In this document: positions 1-8,331 of the stretch, one piece after another
Layout: every line of letters starts with the position of its first letter
Position numbering within the stretch: the stretch's first letter is position 1
Source: Pseudoalteromonas sp. MMG010
Lineage (GTDB): Bacteria; Pseudomonadota; Gammaproteobacteria; Enterobacterales; Alteromonadaceae
DNA: 64,000 nucleotides
Assembly: GCF_018100905.1 (NCBI RefSeq)
Contig: NZ_JAGJEG010000005.1
Coordinates: 62,001 to 126,000, forward strand
Direction: 5' to 3'
Notes under the pieces: model-generated
The model's input: the letters and a program-made list of their open reading frames with translations, nothing else
What the model was told of the DNA's origin: nothing
Databases searched by the model: none
Translations under genes and position numbers: made by a program

Positions 1-1
1 C

Positions 2-697
2 TTGCTACCAATCGAAAATACCAGCTCAGGGAGTATAAATGAAGTATTCGACTTACTTCAACATGCACAAGTCTCGATTGTAGGCGAAGTCACTCACAGT
101 ATAGAGCATTGTTTATTAACGACCCCAGGCACTGAACTAAGTACAATCACCAAGTTATTTGCTCACCCACAACCCTTTGCGCAATGTAGCCGTTTCTTAC
201 AAGGGTTAGGTGATTTACAGCAAGAAACCTGTGATTCAACTGCCAGTGCGTTAAGTAACGCGTTAAACACACCAAATAGTGCTGCGATAGGGTCTGCACA
301 AGCTGGTAAACATGTTGGTTTAGAAGTAATAAAATCAAATCTGGCTAATCAAAGCGAAAACCACAGTCGCTTTATTGTCGTTGCACGTAAACCATTGCAA
401 GTATCAAAACAAATCCCTACCAAAACCAGTTTAATTATGGCAACGACACAACAGGCTGGTTCTTTAGCTGATGCATTAATGATTTTTAAACACCATAAAA
501 TCAATTTAGTTAAACTAGAATCTCGCCCTATGCCAGGCAATCCATGGGAAGAAGTGTTTTATGTCGATCTTGAAGCTAACTTAATTGATAACCAAGTGAA
601 AGAAGCACTGGAAGAGTTAAAAGAATATACTCAATATGTACGTATTTTGGGTTGCTATCAAAGTGAATCTTTACAAGCTGTCAGTGTTGATAGCTAG
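2..697 (+). CDS. pheA: PheA, chorismate mutase/prephenate dehydratase, 3' part
   Basis: This is the C-terminal part of the phenylalanine-branch P-protein; the 5' end lies outside the window, so the first in-frame codon is not a real start. The visible part begins in the prephenate dehydratase domain with the LPIENTSSGSI motif, continues through a second conserved block around ENHSRFIVVARK, and ends in an ACT regulatory domain carrying the ESRPMPGNPW motif that binds phenylalanine in the family. The N-terminal chorismate mutase domain is not visible. It catalyses prephenate to phenylpyruvate in the cytoplasm and is normally feedback-inhibited by phenylalanine. It converges on tyrA, the tyrosine-branch counterpart, with a shared bidirectional terminator between them. 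Confidence 0.96.
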   Translation: MLPIENTSSGSINEVFDLLQHAQVSIVGEVTHSIEHCLLTTPGTELSTITKLFAHPQPFAQCSRFLQGLGDLQQETCDSTASALSNALNTPNSAAIGSAQAGKHVGLEVIKSNLANQSENHSRFIVVARKPLQVSKQIPTKTSLIMATTQQAGSLADALMIFKHHKINLVKLESRPMPGNPWEEVFYVDLEANLIDNQVKEALEELKEYTQYVRILGCYQSESLQAVSVDS

Positions 698-710
698 GTA
701 ATAAAAATAT

Positions 711-738
711 AAAAAAAGGGCTTAACAGCCCTTTTTTT
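711..738. terminator. bidirectional terminator between pheA and tyrA
   Basis: GGGC (718-721) pairs with GCCC (728-731) around a 6-nt loop. A seven-base A run precedes and a seven-base T run follows, so the hairpin works as an intrinsic terminator on both strands for the convergent pheA and tyrA. Confidence 0.88.
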
Positions 739-739
739 A

Positions 740-781
740 TATTTAATATTTAATATTTAATATTTAATATTTAATATTTAA
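740..781. repeat. six perfect tandem copies of the heptamer TATTTAA
   Basis: Six uninterrupted copies of TATTTAA fill 740-781. The array sits between the pheA/tyrA terminator and tyrA and runs into the tyrA stop codon: the minus-strand TAA at 780-778 is part of the last copy. A copy-number change would leave the coding sequence intact, because each unit contains a stop in that frame or adjacent to it. Replication slippage is the likely origin. Confidence 0.93.
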
Positions 782-1923
782 TCGAGCACTTTCGCGTCAT
801 TCGCTTTATTTAATAAGCTACGACTTTGCGTTAAAAACTGTGCGGTAGAATCCGAAAAATAAGCTTTCGCTTCAGCAAACGCATCAATTAAAGCTCCTTT
901 ATCACCCGCTTTTAATTTTGCTAGCGTATCAGCGAAAGTATTTTGATATTGCGCAAGTAAATCTTCAACGTTATCAAATTGCGCCAACATGATATCTGAA
1001 TAAAGCTCCGGTGATTGAGCAAACAACCGCCCTACCATCATCAACTCTAATTGATAAATAGGTGACGAACAACTGCGTAACTCGGTTAGCGTATGCCCCT
1101 GTTTAGCTAAAAACTGACCATATACAAAAGTGGTTAAATGACGCATAACCTGGATAATCTGCATCGCTTCATCATGCTTTTTCGCATCTAACTCAACTAA
1201 CTGACAACCCCATACTTGCAACTGCTCTAATAAGCCTGCAGCGACCTCAGGAGTTCGTCCTTCACATACGACCACAGTTTGTTTCACCCAATGTGAAATA
1301 TCTGGACCAAACATAGGGTGTAAGCCAACAACAGGACCTTTATGCGCTTTTTTTAGTACATTTAATGGCGCTTGCTTAACCGATGTAATATCAACTAACA
1401 AACAATCATCATCAAGAGGAGGCAATGCATTAGCGACTGTTTCCAATGCATTAATAGGTACACTCAGCATGACCAGTTTCGCCCCTTGCAAAATGTCAGC
1501 TGCATTTTCTTGCTGCTCTTTGTCTAGAATTTTAACTTCGTAGCCCGAGCGCATAAATTGTTGAGCAAATAACTGTCCCATGGCCCCATTACCACCGACA
1601 ATAACCACGGGTGATAATTGCGGTGCGGCACAAGCCAGCTTTGCTTGTTGATTTTGATAAGCTTCGCGCATCATTCTGCGTAAAATATCTTCAACCAGCT
1701 CAGGACTCACCCCTTGCTTAACCGCCTCTGCTCTGCGAGCCGCTAGCAAGCTGGCCTCTCTTTCTGGTGCATGTAATGGCGCGCCAGTTTGCTGTTTAAT
1801 TGCGCCAATTTGCTCAGTTATACCATTACGTTTAGCAAGTAAAGCAACCAACTGGGCATCGCACTCATCAATGCCTTCTCTTAATTGGTCTAATTCTTTT
1901 ATATCTGCCACGCCTAACACCAC
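778..1923 (-). CDS. tyrA: TyrA, chorismate mutase/prephenate dehydrogenase
   Basis: This is the bifunctional T-protein of tyrosine synthesis, 381 residues, the usual length. Residues ~8-95 form an AroQ-type chorismate mutase (LDQLREGIDECDAQLVALL). A Rossmann NAD-binding motif, VVIVGGNGAMGQLF, starts the dehydrogenase domain near residue 106, and the conserved GLHPMFGPD block follows. It converts chorismate to prephenate and then to 4-hydroxyphenylpyruvate. The start is GTG at 1923-1921, followed by a second GTG codon. A perfect TyrR box lies 13 bp upstream, and the tyrR gene is itself in this window, so tyrosine-dependent repression is very likely. The stop codon lies inside a heptamer repeat. 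Confidence 0.96.
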   Translation of the reverse strand: MVLGVADIKELDQLREGIDECDAQLVALLAKRNGITEQIGAIKQQTGAPLHAPEREASLLAARRAEAVKQGVSPELVEDILRRMMREAYQNQQAKLACAAPQLSPVVIVGGNGAMGQLFAQQFMRSGYEVKILDKEQQENAADILQGAKLVMLSVPINALETVANALPPLDDDCLLVDITSVKQAPLNVLKKAHKGPVVGLHPMFGPDISHWVKQTVVVCEGRTPEVAAGLLEQLQVWGCQLVELDAKKHDEAMQIIQVMRHLTTFVYGQFLAKQGHTLTELRSCSSPIYQLELMMVGRLFAQSPELYSDIMLAQFDNVEDLLAQYQNTFADTLAKLKAGDKGALIDAFAEAKAYFSDSTAQFLTQSRSLLNKANDAKVLD

Positions 1924-1935
1924 CTTAAAGCAATT

Positions 1936-1955
1936 TTGTAAATATATATTTACAA
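1936..1955. promoter_or_regulatory. TyrR box upstream of tyrA
   Basis: TGTAAA-TATATA-TTTACA (1937-1954) matches the strong TyrR box consensus TGTAAAN6TTTACA with no mismatch. Flanking bases extend it to a 20-bp palindrome. It lies 13 bp upstream of the tyrA GTG, a position suited to repression. The TyrR consensus is established for Escherichia coli; its use here is inferred from the match and from tyrR at 43000-44556. Confidence 0.85.
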
Positions 1956-2240
1956 GAAAGTAAACTAAAAACTACGATAAATACTAACAGGATCAGTTAA
2001 TTGATAAAAGGGTAAAAAATAAAAGTTATTAGTGATTAAAGTAAGCCAAACCTGTTTACTTAATTAATGACAATATTTGTAGGAGGAGTTTTCACACAAC
2101 AAAGCAAACAATTACTATTTAGTGACTTAAAATCAGAAACGTTGCTCGTTATTAATATGTGTTGCACACAGTAAATTGAATATGTGTACACTTTTAAGCG
2201 CATTATTTTACGAGAATAAATATTTGTTATTTAAAAACCA
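1956..2240. other. AT-rich gap between rplS terminator and tyrA operator
   Basis: This stretch should contain the tyrA promoter (minus strand), but no convincing -35/-10 pair stands out. A 47-codon minus-strand open frame (2060-2203) lacks a ribosome binding site and was not called. No RNA gene or repeat was recognised. Confidence 0.5.
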
Positions 2241-2274
2241 AAACGGGTTGTATCCCTAAGGATACAACCCGTTT
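2241..2274 (-). terminator. terminator of the rpsP-rimM-trmD-rplS operon
   Basis: A perfect 15-bp stem (2241-2255 with 2260-2274) closes a 4-nt loop, CTAA. It lies 25 bp beyond the rplS stop on the minus strand and is followed by a T-rich stretch. Confidence 0.85.
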
Positions 2275-2299
2275 TATTTGCGTTGATAAACAGCGCGTA

Positions 2300-2659
2300 T
2301 TAGTTAAGTTTTTCTCTAATACGTGCAGATTTACCAGAACGCTCACGTAGGTAGTAAAGTTTCGCACGGCGAACTGCACCGCGACGTTTAACTGCTACAC
2401 TATCGATAAGTGGGCTATGCGTTTGGAATACACGCTCAACACCTTCACCGTTCGAGATTTTACGAACTGTGAATGCTGAGTGAAGACCACGATTACGCTT
2501 AGCGATTACAACACCTTCAAAGGCCTGTAGACGCTCTTTAGCACCCTCTTTAACACGTACTTGAACAACCACTGTATCACCAGGGCCGAACGCTGGTACG
2601 TCTGATTTAAGCTGCTCTTCTTCAAGCGCTTTGATTATATTTTGGTTTACTTTTGCCAT
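2300..2659 (-). CDS. rplS: 50S ribosomal protein L19
   Basis: L19 is a 119-residue large-subunit protein near the 30S-50S interface. The family blocks [36 protein letters not shown] and [12 protein letters not shown] are all present. The ATG at 2659 (MAKVNQNI) is chosen. The upstream GTG at 2671 would add four residues and leaves no room for the AGGAAA Shine-Dalgarno, which directly abuts it. It is the last gene of the four-gene rpsP operon, the same order as in E. coli. Confidence 0.97.
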   Translation of the reverse strand: MAKVNQNIIKALEEEQLKSDVPAFGPGDTVVVQVRVKEGAKERLQAFEGVVIAKRNRGLHSAFTVRKISNGEGVERVFQTHSPLIDSVAVKRRGAVRRAKLYYLRERSGKSARIREKLN

Positions 2660-2692
2660 TATGTTTCTCACTTTCCTAGGTGTAACTGTCTT

Positions 2693-3460
2693 CTAGCCAC
2701 AAGCTTTTTGGTACTCTTGCTGAAATTGTGCGAGTAATACCGCTTGCTCCTCAGTCAGAGCTAGGTTATGCAACAAGTCAGGACGTCGTAACCAAGTTCT
2801 TCCTAATGACTGCTTAAGCCGCCATTTTGCAATTGCTTGGTGGTTTCCACTGAGTAATACAGCAGGCACCTTTTTGTCGTCCAATGTTTCTGGCCGTGTA
2901 TAGTGAGGACAATCTAGCAAGCCATTCGAAAATGAATCTTGCTCTGCTGATTGGTTATGCCCTAAAACACCTGGCACTAATCGCGCTACTGCATCAATTA
3001 ATGTCATGGCAGGTAGTTCACCACCACTCAAAATAAAATCACCAATTGACCATTCTTCGTCAACGTATGACTCTATTATTCTCTCGTCTATACCTTCATA
3101 GCGACCGGCAACTAAAATCAACTTATTGGAGTTTGCGAGTTCGCTTGCTCCTTGTTGATCTAATTTGCGCCCTTGCGGCGACATATAAATTACTTTTGCA
3201 CCATCACCTGCAGCCTGTTTGGCTTCATCAATGGCTTGCTTCAAAGGTTCAACCATCATTAACATGCCTGGCCCACCCCCGTAAGGGCGGTCATCCACGG
3301 TTCTATGCTTATCAGTAGCATAATCTCGTGGATTAAAGCAGTTAAAATTAATTAACCCTTTTTGCACTGCGCGACCAGTGACCCCTTGCTGTGTAATAGC
3401 ATCAAACATATCAGGGAAAAGGCTTATCACCCCAACCCATAAAGGATGTGTTTGACTCAT
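2693..3460 (-). CDS. trmD: TrmD, tRNA (guanine37-N1)-methyltransferase
   Basis: TrmD methylates G37 next to the anticodon using S-adenosylmethionine, preventing +1 frameshifting. The protein has 255 residues, the E. coli size. The SPOUT trefoil-knot signatures are visible: [24 protein letters not shown] and [16 protein letters not shown]. The ATG at 3460 (MSQTHPLW) is used rather than a longer frame, because it overlaps the rimM stop as TAATG, implying translational coupling. Confidence 0.97.
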   Translation of the reverse strand: MSQTHPLWVGVISLFPDMFDAITQQGVTGRAVQKGLINFNCFNPRDYATDKHRTVDDRPYGGGPGMLMMVEPLKQAIDEAKQAAGDGAKVIYMSPQGRKLDQQGASELANSNKLILVAGRYEGIDERIIESYVDEEWSIGDFILSGGELPAMTLIDAVARLVPGVLGHNQSAEQDSFSNGLLDCPHYTRPETLDDKKVPAVLLSGNHQAIAKWRLKQSLGRTWLRRPDLLHNLALTEEQAVLLAQFQQEYQKACG

Positions 3461-3996
3461 TAAAAGCCAGGATCCCAATCTACAGTAATTTCTCTCGCTT
3501 CATGCTTAACCTCTTTAATAACTGAATCAGTTAAAAAGGGAATTAAACGTTCCGCTTGACCAAATGCATCTTTACTGTTTGCTTTAACAACCAGTACATC
3601 ATTTGATCCTGTCTCCATCAGGTCATCAACAGTGCCTAAGTTATAACCTTTATCAGTTATAACCGACATGCCGATAAGATCTCGCCAATAGAACTCACCT
3701 TGCGGTAGTTCTGGTAATTGCGCTGAATCAACAGAAATTTCAACATTGGTATAAGCCACTGCTGCATCTCTGTCATCAACATTCGCAAATTTAGCGATAA
3801 AGCCCTTATTATGGCGACGCCAGTCGACCACTTCTAAGGTCTGCCATTTACCTTGCTGCCCTATCAACCACGGGCTGAAATCGAAGATCCCTTGGGGATC
3901 ATCAGTAAATGAATGTACCTTAAGCCAGCCCTTTATACCATATGGGGCACCGAGCTTTCCTACGACAATAATTGATGAGGTGTTCTCTTGACTCAT
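3460..3996 (-). CDS. rimM: RimM, 16S rRNA processing protein
   Basis: RimM is a 178-residue 30S maturation factor that acts on the 30S head and binds S19. The N-terminal barrel begins with [20 protein letters not shown], the family signature. The PRC-barrel C-terminal half contains [10 protein letters not shown] and [10 protein letters not shown]. It is the second gene of the rpsP operon, 17 bp after rpsP and overlapping trmD by one base. Confidence 0.96.
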   Translation of the reverse strand: MSQENTSSIIVVGKLGAPYGIKGWLKVHSFTDDPQGIFDFSPWLIGQQGKWQTLEVVDWRRHNKGFIAKFANVDDRDAAVAYTNVEISVDSAQLPELPQGEFYWRDLIGMSVITDKGYNLGTVDDLMETGSNDVLVVKANSKDAFGQAERLIPFLTDSVIKEVKHEAREITVDWDPGF

Positions 3997-4013
3997 GGTT
4001 ACACTTACGCCTA

Positions 4014-4262
4014 TTAAGCCGCTTTACGAGCGTCTTTAACTAATTTTGCTACACGATCTGAAAGACCTGCGCCTTGACCTACCCAGTGATCAACACGAGA
4101 TAAATCTAAACGAACTTTTTCTTCCTGACCTGAAGCGATTGGGTTAAAGAAACCAACTTTCTCGATGAAGCGACCGTCACGCGAGAAACGGCTATCCGCA
4201 ACCACAATTTGATAGAAAGGGCGTTTTTTAGCGCCACCACGTTGCAAACGAATAGTTACCAT
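4014..4262 (-). CDS. rpsP: 30S ribosomal protein S16
   Basis: S16 has 82 residues and a typical [20 protein letters not shown] start, followed by [15 protein letters not shown]. It is needed for 30S assembly. The ATG at 4262 is preceded by a GAGGAC Shine-Dalgarno. It is the first gene of the operon; a promoter and a leader hairpin lie just upstream. Confidence 0.97.
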   Translation of the reverse strand: MVTIRLQRGGAKKRPFYQIVVADSRFSRDGRFIEKVGFFNPIASGQEEKVRLDLSRVDHWVGQGAGLSDRVAKLVKDARKAA

Positions 4263-4305
4263 ACCGTCCTCTAAATAGATTGACTGTTTTCATTAATAAG
4301 ATTTA

Positions 4306-4322
4306 CTCCCCAGTATGGGGAG
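4306..4322 (-). promoter_or_regulatory. leader hairpin of the rpsP operon
   Basis: CTCCCCA (4306-4312) pairs with TGGGGAG (4316-4322) around a 3-nt loop. Given the promoter at 4330-4357, this hairpin would lie within the first few to ~20 nucleotides of the transcript. No T run follows, so it is not a terminator. A role in mRNA stability or translation control is inference. Confidence 0.5.
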
Positions 4323-4329
4323 CCGGTGA

Positions 4330-4357
4330 ATTGTACGAGTTTTTACCAACAATGCAA
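4330..4357 (-). promoter_or_regulatory. sigma-70 promoter of the rpsP operon
   Basis: On the minus strand, TTGCAT (-35), a 16-bp spacer and TACAAT (-10) lie about 68 bp upstream of the rpsP start, in the only gap between ffh and rpsP. Confidence 0.65.
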
Positions 4358-4453
4358 GTAAGAAGTGAGCTAAAACCTCACTTTAGTAGGTTAAACCATG
4401 ATCTGAGCAGTGATAAAAACAATATAAAGCGTAAAGTGCATAATTTATGCAGT

Positions 4454-4480
4454 AAAAAAGGAGCTGATTGCTCCTTTTTT
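4454..4480 (-). terminator. ffh terminator
   Basis: GGAGC pairs with GCTCC around a 5-nt loop, flanked by six As and six Ts. It lies 20 bp after the ffh stop on the minus strand and separates ffh from the rpsP operon. Confidence 0.85.
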
Positions 4481-4500
4481 ATTCTTAAATACTGCTTGGG

Positions 4501-5880
4501 CTAAAATTTAGGACCGCCTCCGCCCATCATTCCAGGTGGTAACATCCCTTTCATACCGCGCATCATTTTTTGCATGCCGCCTTTGCCTTTCATTTTTTTC
4601 ATCATTTTTTGCATTTGCGTGAACTGTTTTAACAGCTTATTAATTTCTTGCACTTGTGTACCAGAACCTGCCGCAATACGCTTTTTACGTGAACCTTTGA
4701 TAATTTCAGGACGAGCACGTTCTTGTTTTGTCATTGAACTGATAATCGCTTCCATTTGGATAAAGGTTTTATCGCCCATTTGCCCTTTTACAGCATCAGG
4801 CAAATTAGCCATACCAGGTAATTTATCAAGCATCGACATCATCCCGCCCATGTTTTTCATTTGCTTAAGCTGATCAGCAAAATCATCTAGCGTGAAGCCA
4901 TTCCCTTTAAATACTTTTTCAGCAACTTTAGCAGCTTGCTCTTTATCTACTTTCATTTCGACTTCTTCGATTAATGAAAGTACATCACCCATTCCAAGTA
5001 TACGAGAAGCAATACGATCTGGATGGAAAGGCTCTAGTGCATCGGTACGCTCACCCACCCCCATAAACTTAATCGGCTTGCCTGTAATGTGGCGTATAGA
5101 TAAAGCAGCACCACCACGCGCATCACCATCTGTTTTGGTTAATATCACCCCAGTTAAAGGTAATGCTTCGTCGAATGCCTTTGCTGTGTTGGCAGCATCT
5201 TGACCCGTCATCGCATCAACAACAAATAAGGTTTCAATAGGGTTAATTGCTTTATGTAAGTCTTTTATTTCGTCCATCATGTCACTATCAACATGTAAAC
5301 GACCTGCTGTATCGACTAATACAACATCAATAAATTTCTTTTTTGCGTGAGAAATTGCTGCAGTTGCAATATCAACTGGCTTTTGTGAGATGTCACTTGG
5401 GAAAAAATCAACCTCAACTTCATTCGCTAAAGTCTCTAACTGTTTTATCGCAGCAGGACGATATACATCGGCACTGACGACCAACACCGATTTCTTTTTA
5501 CGTTCTTTTAAAAATTTAGCCAGTTTACCGACACTGGTTGTTTTACCAGCACCTTGTAAACCCGCCATCATTACAACGGCTGGAGGCTGTGCATTTAGGC
5601 TAAGCTCTTCATTTGCTTCACCCATGGCTTTTTCAAGCTCTTCACGCACTATTTTAACGAATACTTGGCCCGGACTTAAACTTTTAGTAACTTCAGTACC
5701 AACGGCGCGCTCTTTTACCTGTTTAACAAACTCGCGTACTACAGGTAACGCAACATCGGCCTCTAAAAAAGCCATGCGTACTTCGCGTAACGTATCTTTA
5801 ATGTTGTCTTCAGTTAGACGTCCACGCCCACTGATATTTTTTAAGGTTTTACCTAATCGTTCTTGTAAGTTTTCAAACAT
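4501..5880 (-). CDS. ffh: Ffh, signal recognition particle GTPase (SRP54)
   Basis: Ffh binds 4.5S RNA and signal sequences and delivers membrane-protein nascent chains to FtsY. The 459-residue protein shows the N domain, a G domain with the GLQGAGKTTSVGKLA P-loop near residue 105, DTAGRLH and TKTDGDARGG. The C-terminal M domain is methionine-rich and ends in GMMGGGGPKF. Length and layout are typical. It is transcribed alone, just upstream of the rpsP operon, and diverges from ypjD. Confidence 0.97.
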   Translation of the reverse strand: MFENLQERLGKTLKNISGRGRLTEDNIKDTLREVRMAFLEADVALPVVREFVKQVKERAVGTEVTKSLSPGQVFVKIVREELEKAMGEANEELSLNAQPPAVVMMAGLQGAGKTTSVGKLAKFLKERKKKSVLVVSADVYRPAAIKQLETLANEVEVDFFPSDISQKPVDIATAAISHAKKKFIDVVLVDTAGRLHVDSDMMDEIKDLHKAINPIETLFVVDAMTGQDAANTAKAFDEALPLTGVILTKTDGDARGGAALSIRHITGKPIKFMGVGERTDALEPFHPDRIASRILGMGDVLSLIEEVEMKVDKEQAAKVAEKVFKGNGFTLDDFADQLKQMKNMGGMMSMLDKLPGMANLPDAVKGQMGDKTFIQMEAIISSMTKQERARPEIIKGSRKKRIAAGSGTQVQEINKLLKQFTQMQKMMKKMKGKGGMQKMMRGMKGMLPPGMMGGGGPKF

Positions 5881-5980
5881 GGAAAGTTCCGATAAGCCAA
5901 TTATTTATAATTAATGCTTGCTTGGGCAAAAAATGACATTGCTAAGGCATTAAGTTAATGATTTAAAATTTTAATTAAAG

Positions 5981-6008
5981 ATAGTATACCGTAAATGCAG
6001 GCATACAA
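5981..6008 (-). promoter_or_regulatory. probable ffh promoter
   Basis: On the minus strand, TTGTAT, a 16-bp spacer and TACTAT lie ~100 bp upstream of ffh in the ffh/ypjD divergent gap. The -10 is good and the -35 moderate. Confidence 0.45.
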
Positions 6009-6132
6009 TACAGTATTCAAGTACTGCTTATGAGTTTCTTTTTATAAGGTCTATGCAATTGCTTTGCTATAAAATACAATGCAGTTAATTGAATACAATT
6101 TTTAACCATATTAATTAAGTGGCCAAAGCACA

Positions 6133-6939
6133 ATGCTTATTATTAGTTTAACTATTATTGCCAGTTTATTTTACGTACTTGCCACCTCGCATGTATTATC
6201 ACGACTTTTTCACAAGCAAGGCCCCAGCCAAAAAGTCACGGTTATACTCAGTACTGTAGCTATACTCGCGCATATGCTATTACTCGTTAACTCTGTATTT
6301 AGGGCTGATGGACAAGATTTAAGTACCGTAAATATTTCATTATTAACGTGTTGGGTTATTGTGGTTTCGGTCACCGCTGTATCACTTAAGTTTCCTGCGA
6401 CATTATTATTGCCTGTTGTTTATGGCTTTGCTGCTATTCTCACTTTAGCGAGTTTAGTTATTCCTCATCATATTTTATTGCAAAGTATTAATATTGATAT
6501 AGGGCTGGTAACGCATATTTCATTATCATTGTTAGCTTACTGTATTTTAATTATTGCTACTTTATATGGCGTGCAATTTTACTTTATTGATAAACGTCTA
6601 AAACGCAAAGACTTAGCCATCGTAAATAGTCACCTTCCACCATTAATGGTTGTAGAAAAACAACTTTATCAATTACTCAATTTAGGGACTGTCTTACTCA
6701 CTCTTGCACTCCTATCGGGGTTTGCTTTTTTAGAAGGCATGTTTGCAAAAGAGTTTATCCACAAAACAGTACTGTCTTTAATTGCATGGGCAATCTTTGT
6801 TATTGCGGCATTAGGGCATATAAAAAATGGTTGGCGCGGTAAACCGATTGTGATCACAATTATGATAGCCGCTTTTATTTTAACACTGGCTTATTTTGGC
6901 AGTCGTTTTGTTCAAGAAGTCGTTTTAAATAAGTTTTAA
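6133..6939 (+). CDS. ypjD: YpjD-like cytochrome c assembly family membrane protein
   Basis: This 268-residue protein has about eight hydrophobic helices and belongs to the CcmC/CcsA-like 'cytochrome C assembly' family, subgroup YpjD. The helix pattern around GLVTHISLSLLAYCILIIA and the late GHIKNGWRGKPIVI histidine loop fit. The position beside ffh, with a CorC-type gene following, is the conserved gammaproteobacterial arrangement. The family is related to heme handlers, but YpjD's own role is not settled. The Shine-Dalgarno before the ATG is weak. Confidence 0.85.
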   Translation: MLIISLTIIASLFYVLATSHVLSRLFHKQGPSQKVTVILSTVAILAHMLLLVNSVFRADGQDLSTVNISLLTCWVIVVSVTAVSLKFPATLLLPVVYGFAAILTLASLVIPHHILLQSINIDIGLVTHISLSLLAYCILIIATLYGVQFYFIDKRLKRKDLAIVNSHLPPLMVVEKQLYQLLNLGTVLLTLALLSGFAFLEGMFAKEFIHKTVLSLIAWAIFVIAALGHIKNGWRGKPIVITIMIAAFILTLAYFGSRFVQEVVLNKF

Positions 6940-7000
6940 CTTGACTGTACTTGCTCACTCTAGCTTAATACACACTGATTTATAAAAAAAGGATCCATCG

Positions 7001-8269
7001 TTGGACGACATATCGACAAGTACGCTGTTTATCATCTTAGGTTTATTGGTGCTTTTTTCTGCTTATTTTTCTGGCTCTGAAACCGGAATTATGTCAATCA
7101 ATCGTATTCGTTTGCGCCATCTTGAAAAAGAGAACCACCGCGCAGCAAAACGAGTCGGTAAGTTACTTACTCGACCAGATAGGCTTATCGGCCTCATATT
7201 AATTGGTAACAATCTGGTTAATATTGCCGCGGCGCAGGTTGCAACTATTATTGGTATTCGATTATATGGCGACTTAGGTATTGCAATCGCCACCGGTGCG
7301 TTAACTTTAATCGTACTTATCTTTGCCGAAGTCACGCCTAAAACATTAGCGGCGTTATATCCCGAAAAAGTCGCATTTCCTAGCTCAGTGATCCTCAAGG
7401 GGCTATTAAAAATATTATTCCCGTTTGTTGTGTGTGTAAACTGGCTAACAAATGGAATGTTACGCCTGTTTGGTATTACCACAGAACAAATTGAAGAACA
7501 CAGCCTCAGTAAAGAAGAGTTAAAAACGGTTGTAAGTGAATCAGGTGCACTGATCCCTGCTCGTCACCAGAGTATGTTGACTTCTATTTTAGATTTAGAG
7601 CAAGTGACTGTTGAAGACATCATGATCCCACGCAATGAAATTATTGCCATTGATATTAATGATGAATGGAAGGTCATTAGCCGCCAATTAACTCATGCTC
7701 AACATACGCGCGTACTGCTGTATCGTGACCAAATAGATGATGCTGTTGGATTTATCCATTCGCGCGATGCACTGCGATTATTAACAAAAGAGCAATTCGA
7801 CAAACCGTCATTATTACGAGCTGTAAGAGAGATATACTTTATTCCTGAAGGGACCTCTCTGAATACCCAGCTATTGAAGTTTCAACAATCGAAAGAACGT
7901 ATTGGTTTAGTCGTTGATGAATATGGCGACATTCAAGGTTTAGTTACCCTTGAGGATATTTTAGAAGAGGTTGTAGGTGACTTTACAACCACTCAAACTC
8001 GTACCCCAAGTGAAGAAGTAACAACTCAACCAGATGGCTCTTGTATTGTTGATGGCGGTGCTAACATACGAGACATTAATAAAGAAATGGGATGGGAATT
8101 CCCGCTTGATGGCCCTAAAACATTAAGTGGACTCATCGTTGAGTATTTAGAAGATATCCCTGAGGCTAATATTAGCTTACGTATAGCGGGATACCCTATT
8201 GAAGTATTAGAAGTAAAAGAGAACATGATTAAGCTTGTAAAAGTGCTACCCAGTGAGCGAAAAAGCTAA
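7001..8269 (+). CDS. yfjD: HlyC/CorC (CNNM) family transporter, YfjD-like
   Basis: This 422-residue membrane protein has a DUF21/CNNM transmembrane domain (residues ~5-180), a CBS-domain pair (EDIMIPRNEIIAIDIND and later VVDEYGDIQGLVTLEDILEE) and a C-terminal CorC_HlyC domain. Such proteins are linked to Mg2+ or Co2+ efflux. The start is TTG at 7001, preceded by AAAAAAGGA at a good spacing; the ISSGSETGIMS-type start region (FSGSETGIMS) follows soon after, so a later start would cut the first helix. It lies 61 bp after ypjD and probably shares its transcript. Confidence 0.9.
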   Translation: MDDISTSTLFIILGLLVLFSAYFSGSETGIMSINRIRLRHLEKENHRAAKRVGKLLTRPDRLIGLILIGNNLVNIAAAQVATIIGIRLYGDLGIAIATGALTLIVLIFAEVTPKTLAALYPEKVAFPSSVILKGLLKILFPFVVCVNWLTNGMLRLFGITTEQIEEHSLSKEELKTVVSESGALIPARHQSMLTSILDLEQVTVEDIMIPRNEIIAIDINDEWKVISRQLTHAQHTRVLLYRDQIDDAVGFIHSRDALRLLTKEQFDKPSLLRAVREIYFIPEGTSLNTQLLKFQQSKERIGLVVDEYGDIQGLVTLEDILEEVVGDFTTTQTRTPSEEVTTQPDGSCIVDGGANIRDINKEMGWEFPLDGPKTLSGLIVEYLEDIPEANISLRIAGYPIEVLEVKENMIKLVKVLPSERKS

Positions 8270-8281
8270 TCAAATATGTCA

Positions 8282-8313
8282 AAAATAAAGGAGTCGATTG
8301 ACTCCTTTATTTT
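8282..8313. terminator. bidirectional terminator
   Basis: A 14-bp stem (8282-8295 with 8300-8313) with a GATT loop has A-rich left and T-rich right arms. It serves the CorC-type gene on the plus strand and the convergent lipoprotein gene on the minus strand. Confidence 0.85.
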
Positions 8314-8331
8314 AGGTCTCTCAAACATCTA

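Noticed and set aside
2060-2203. 47-codon minus-strand frame upstream of tyrA
   Set aside because: No ribosome site and atypical composition; likely chance frame in AT-rich DNA.
4306-4322. Hairpin as a terminator between ffh and rpsP
   Set aside because: It lacks a T run on either strand; a proper terminator lies at 4454-4480.
4280-4504. 74-codon plus-strand frame between rpsP and ffh
   Set aside because: It covers the rpsP promoter, leader hairpin and ffh terminator, has no ribosome site and no recognisable protein features.
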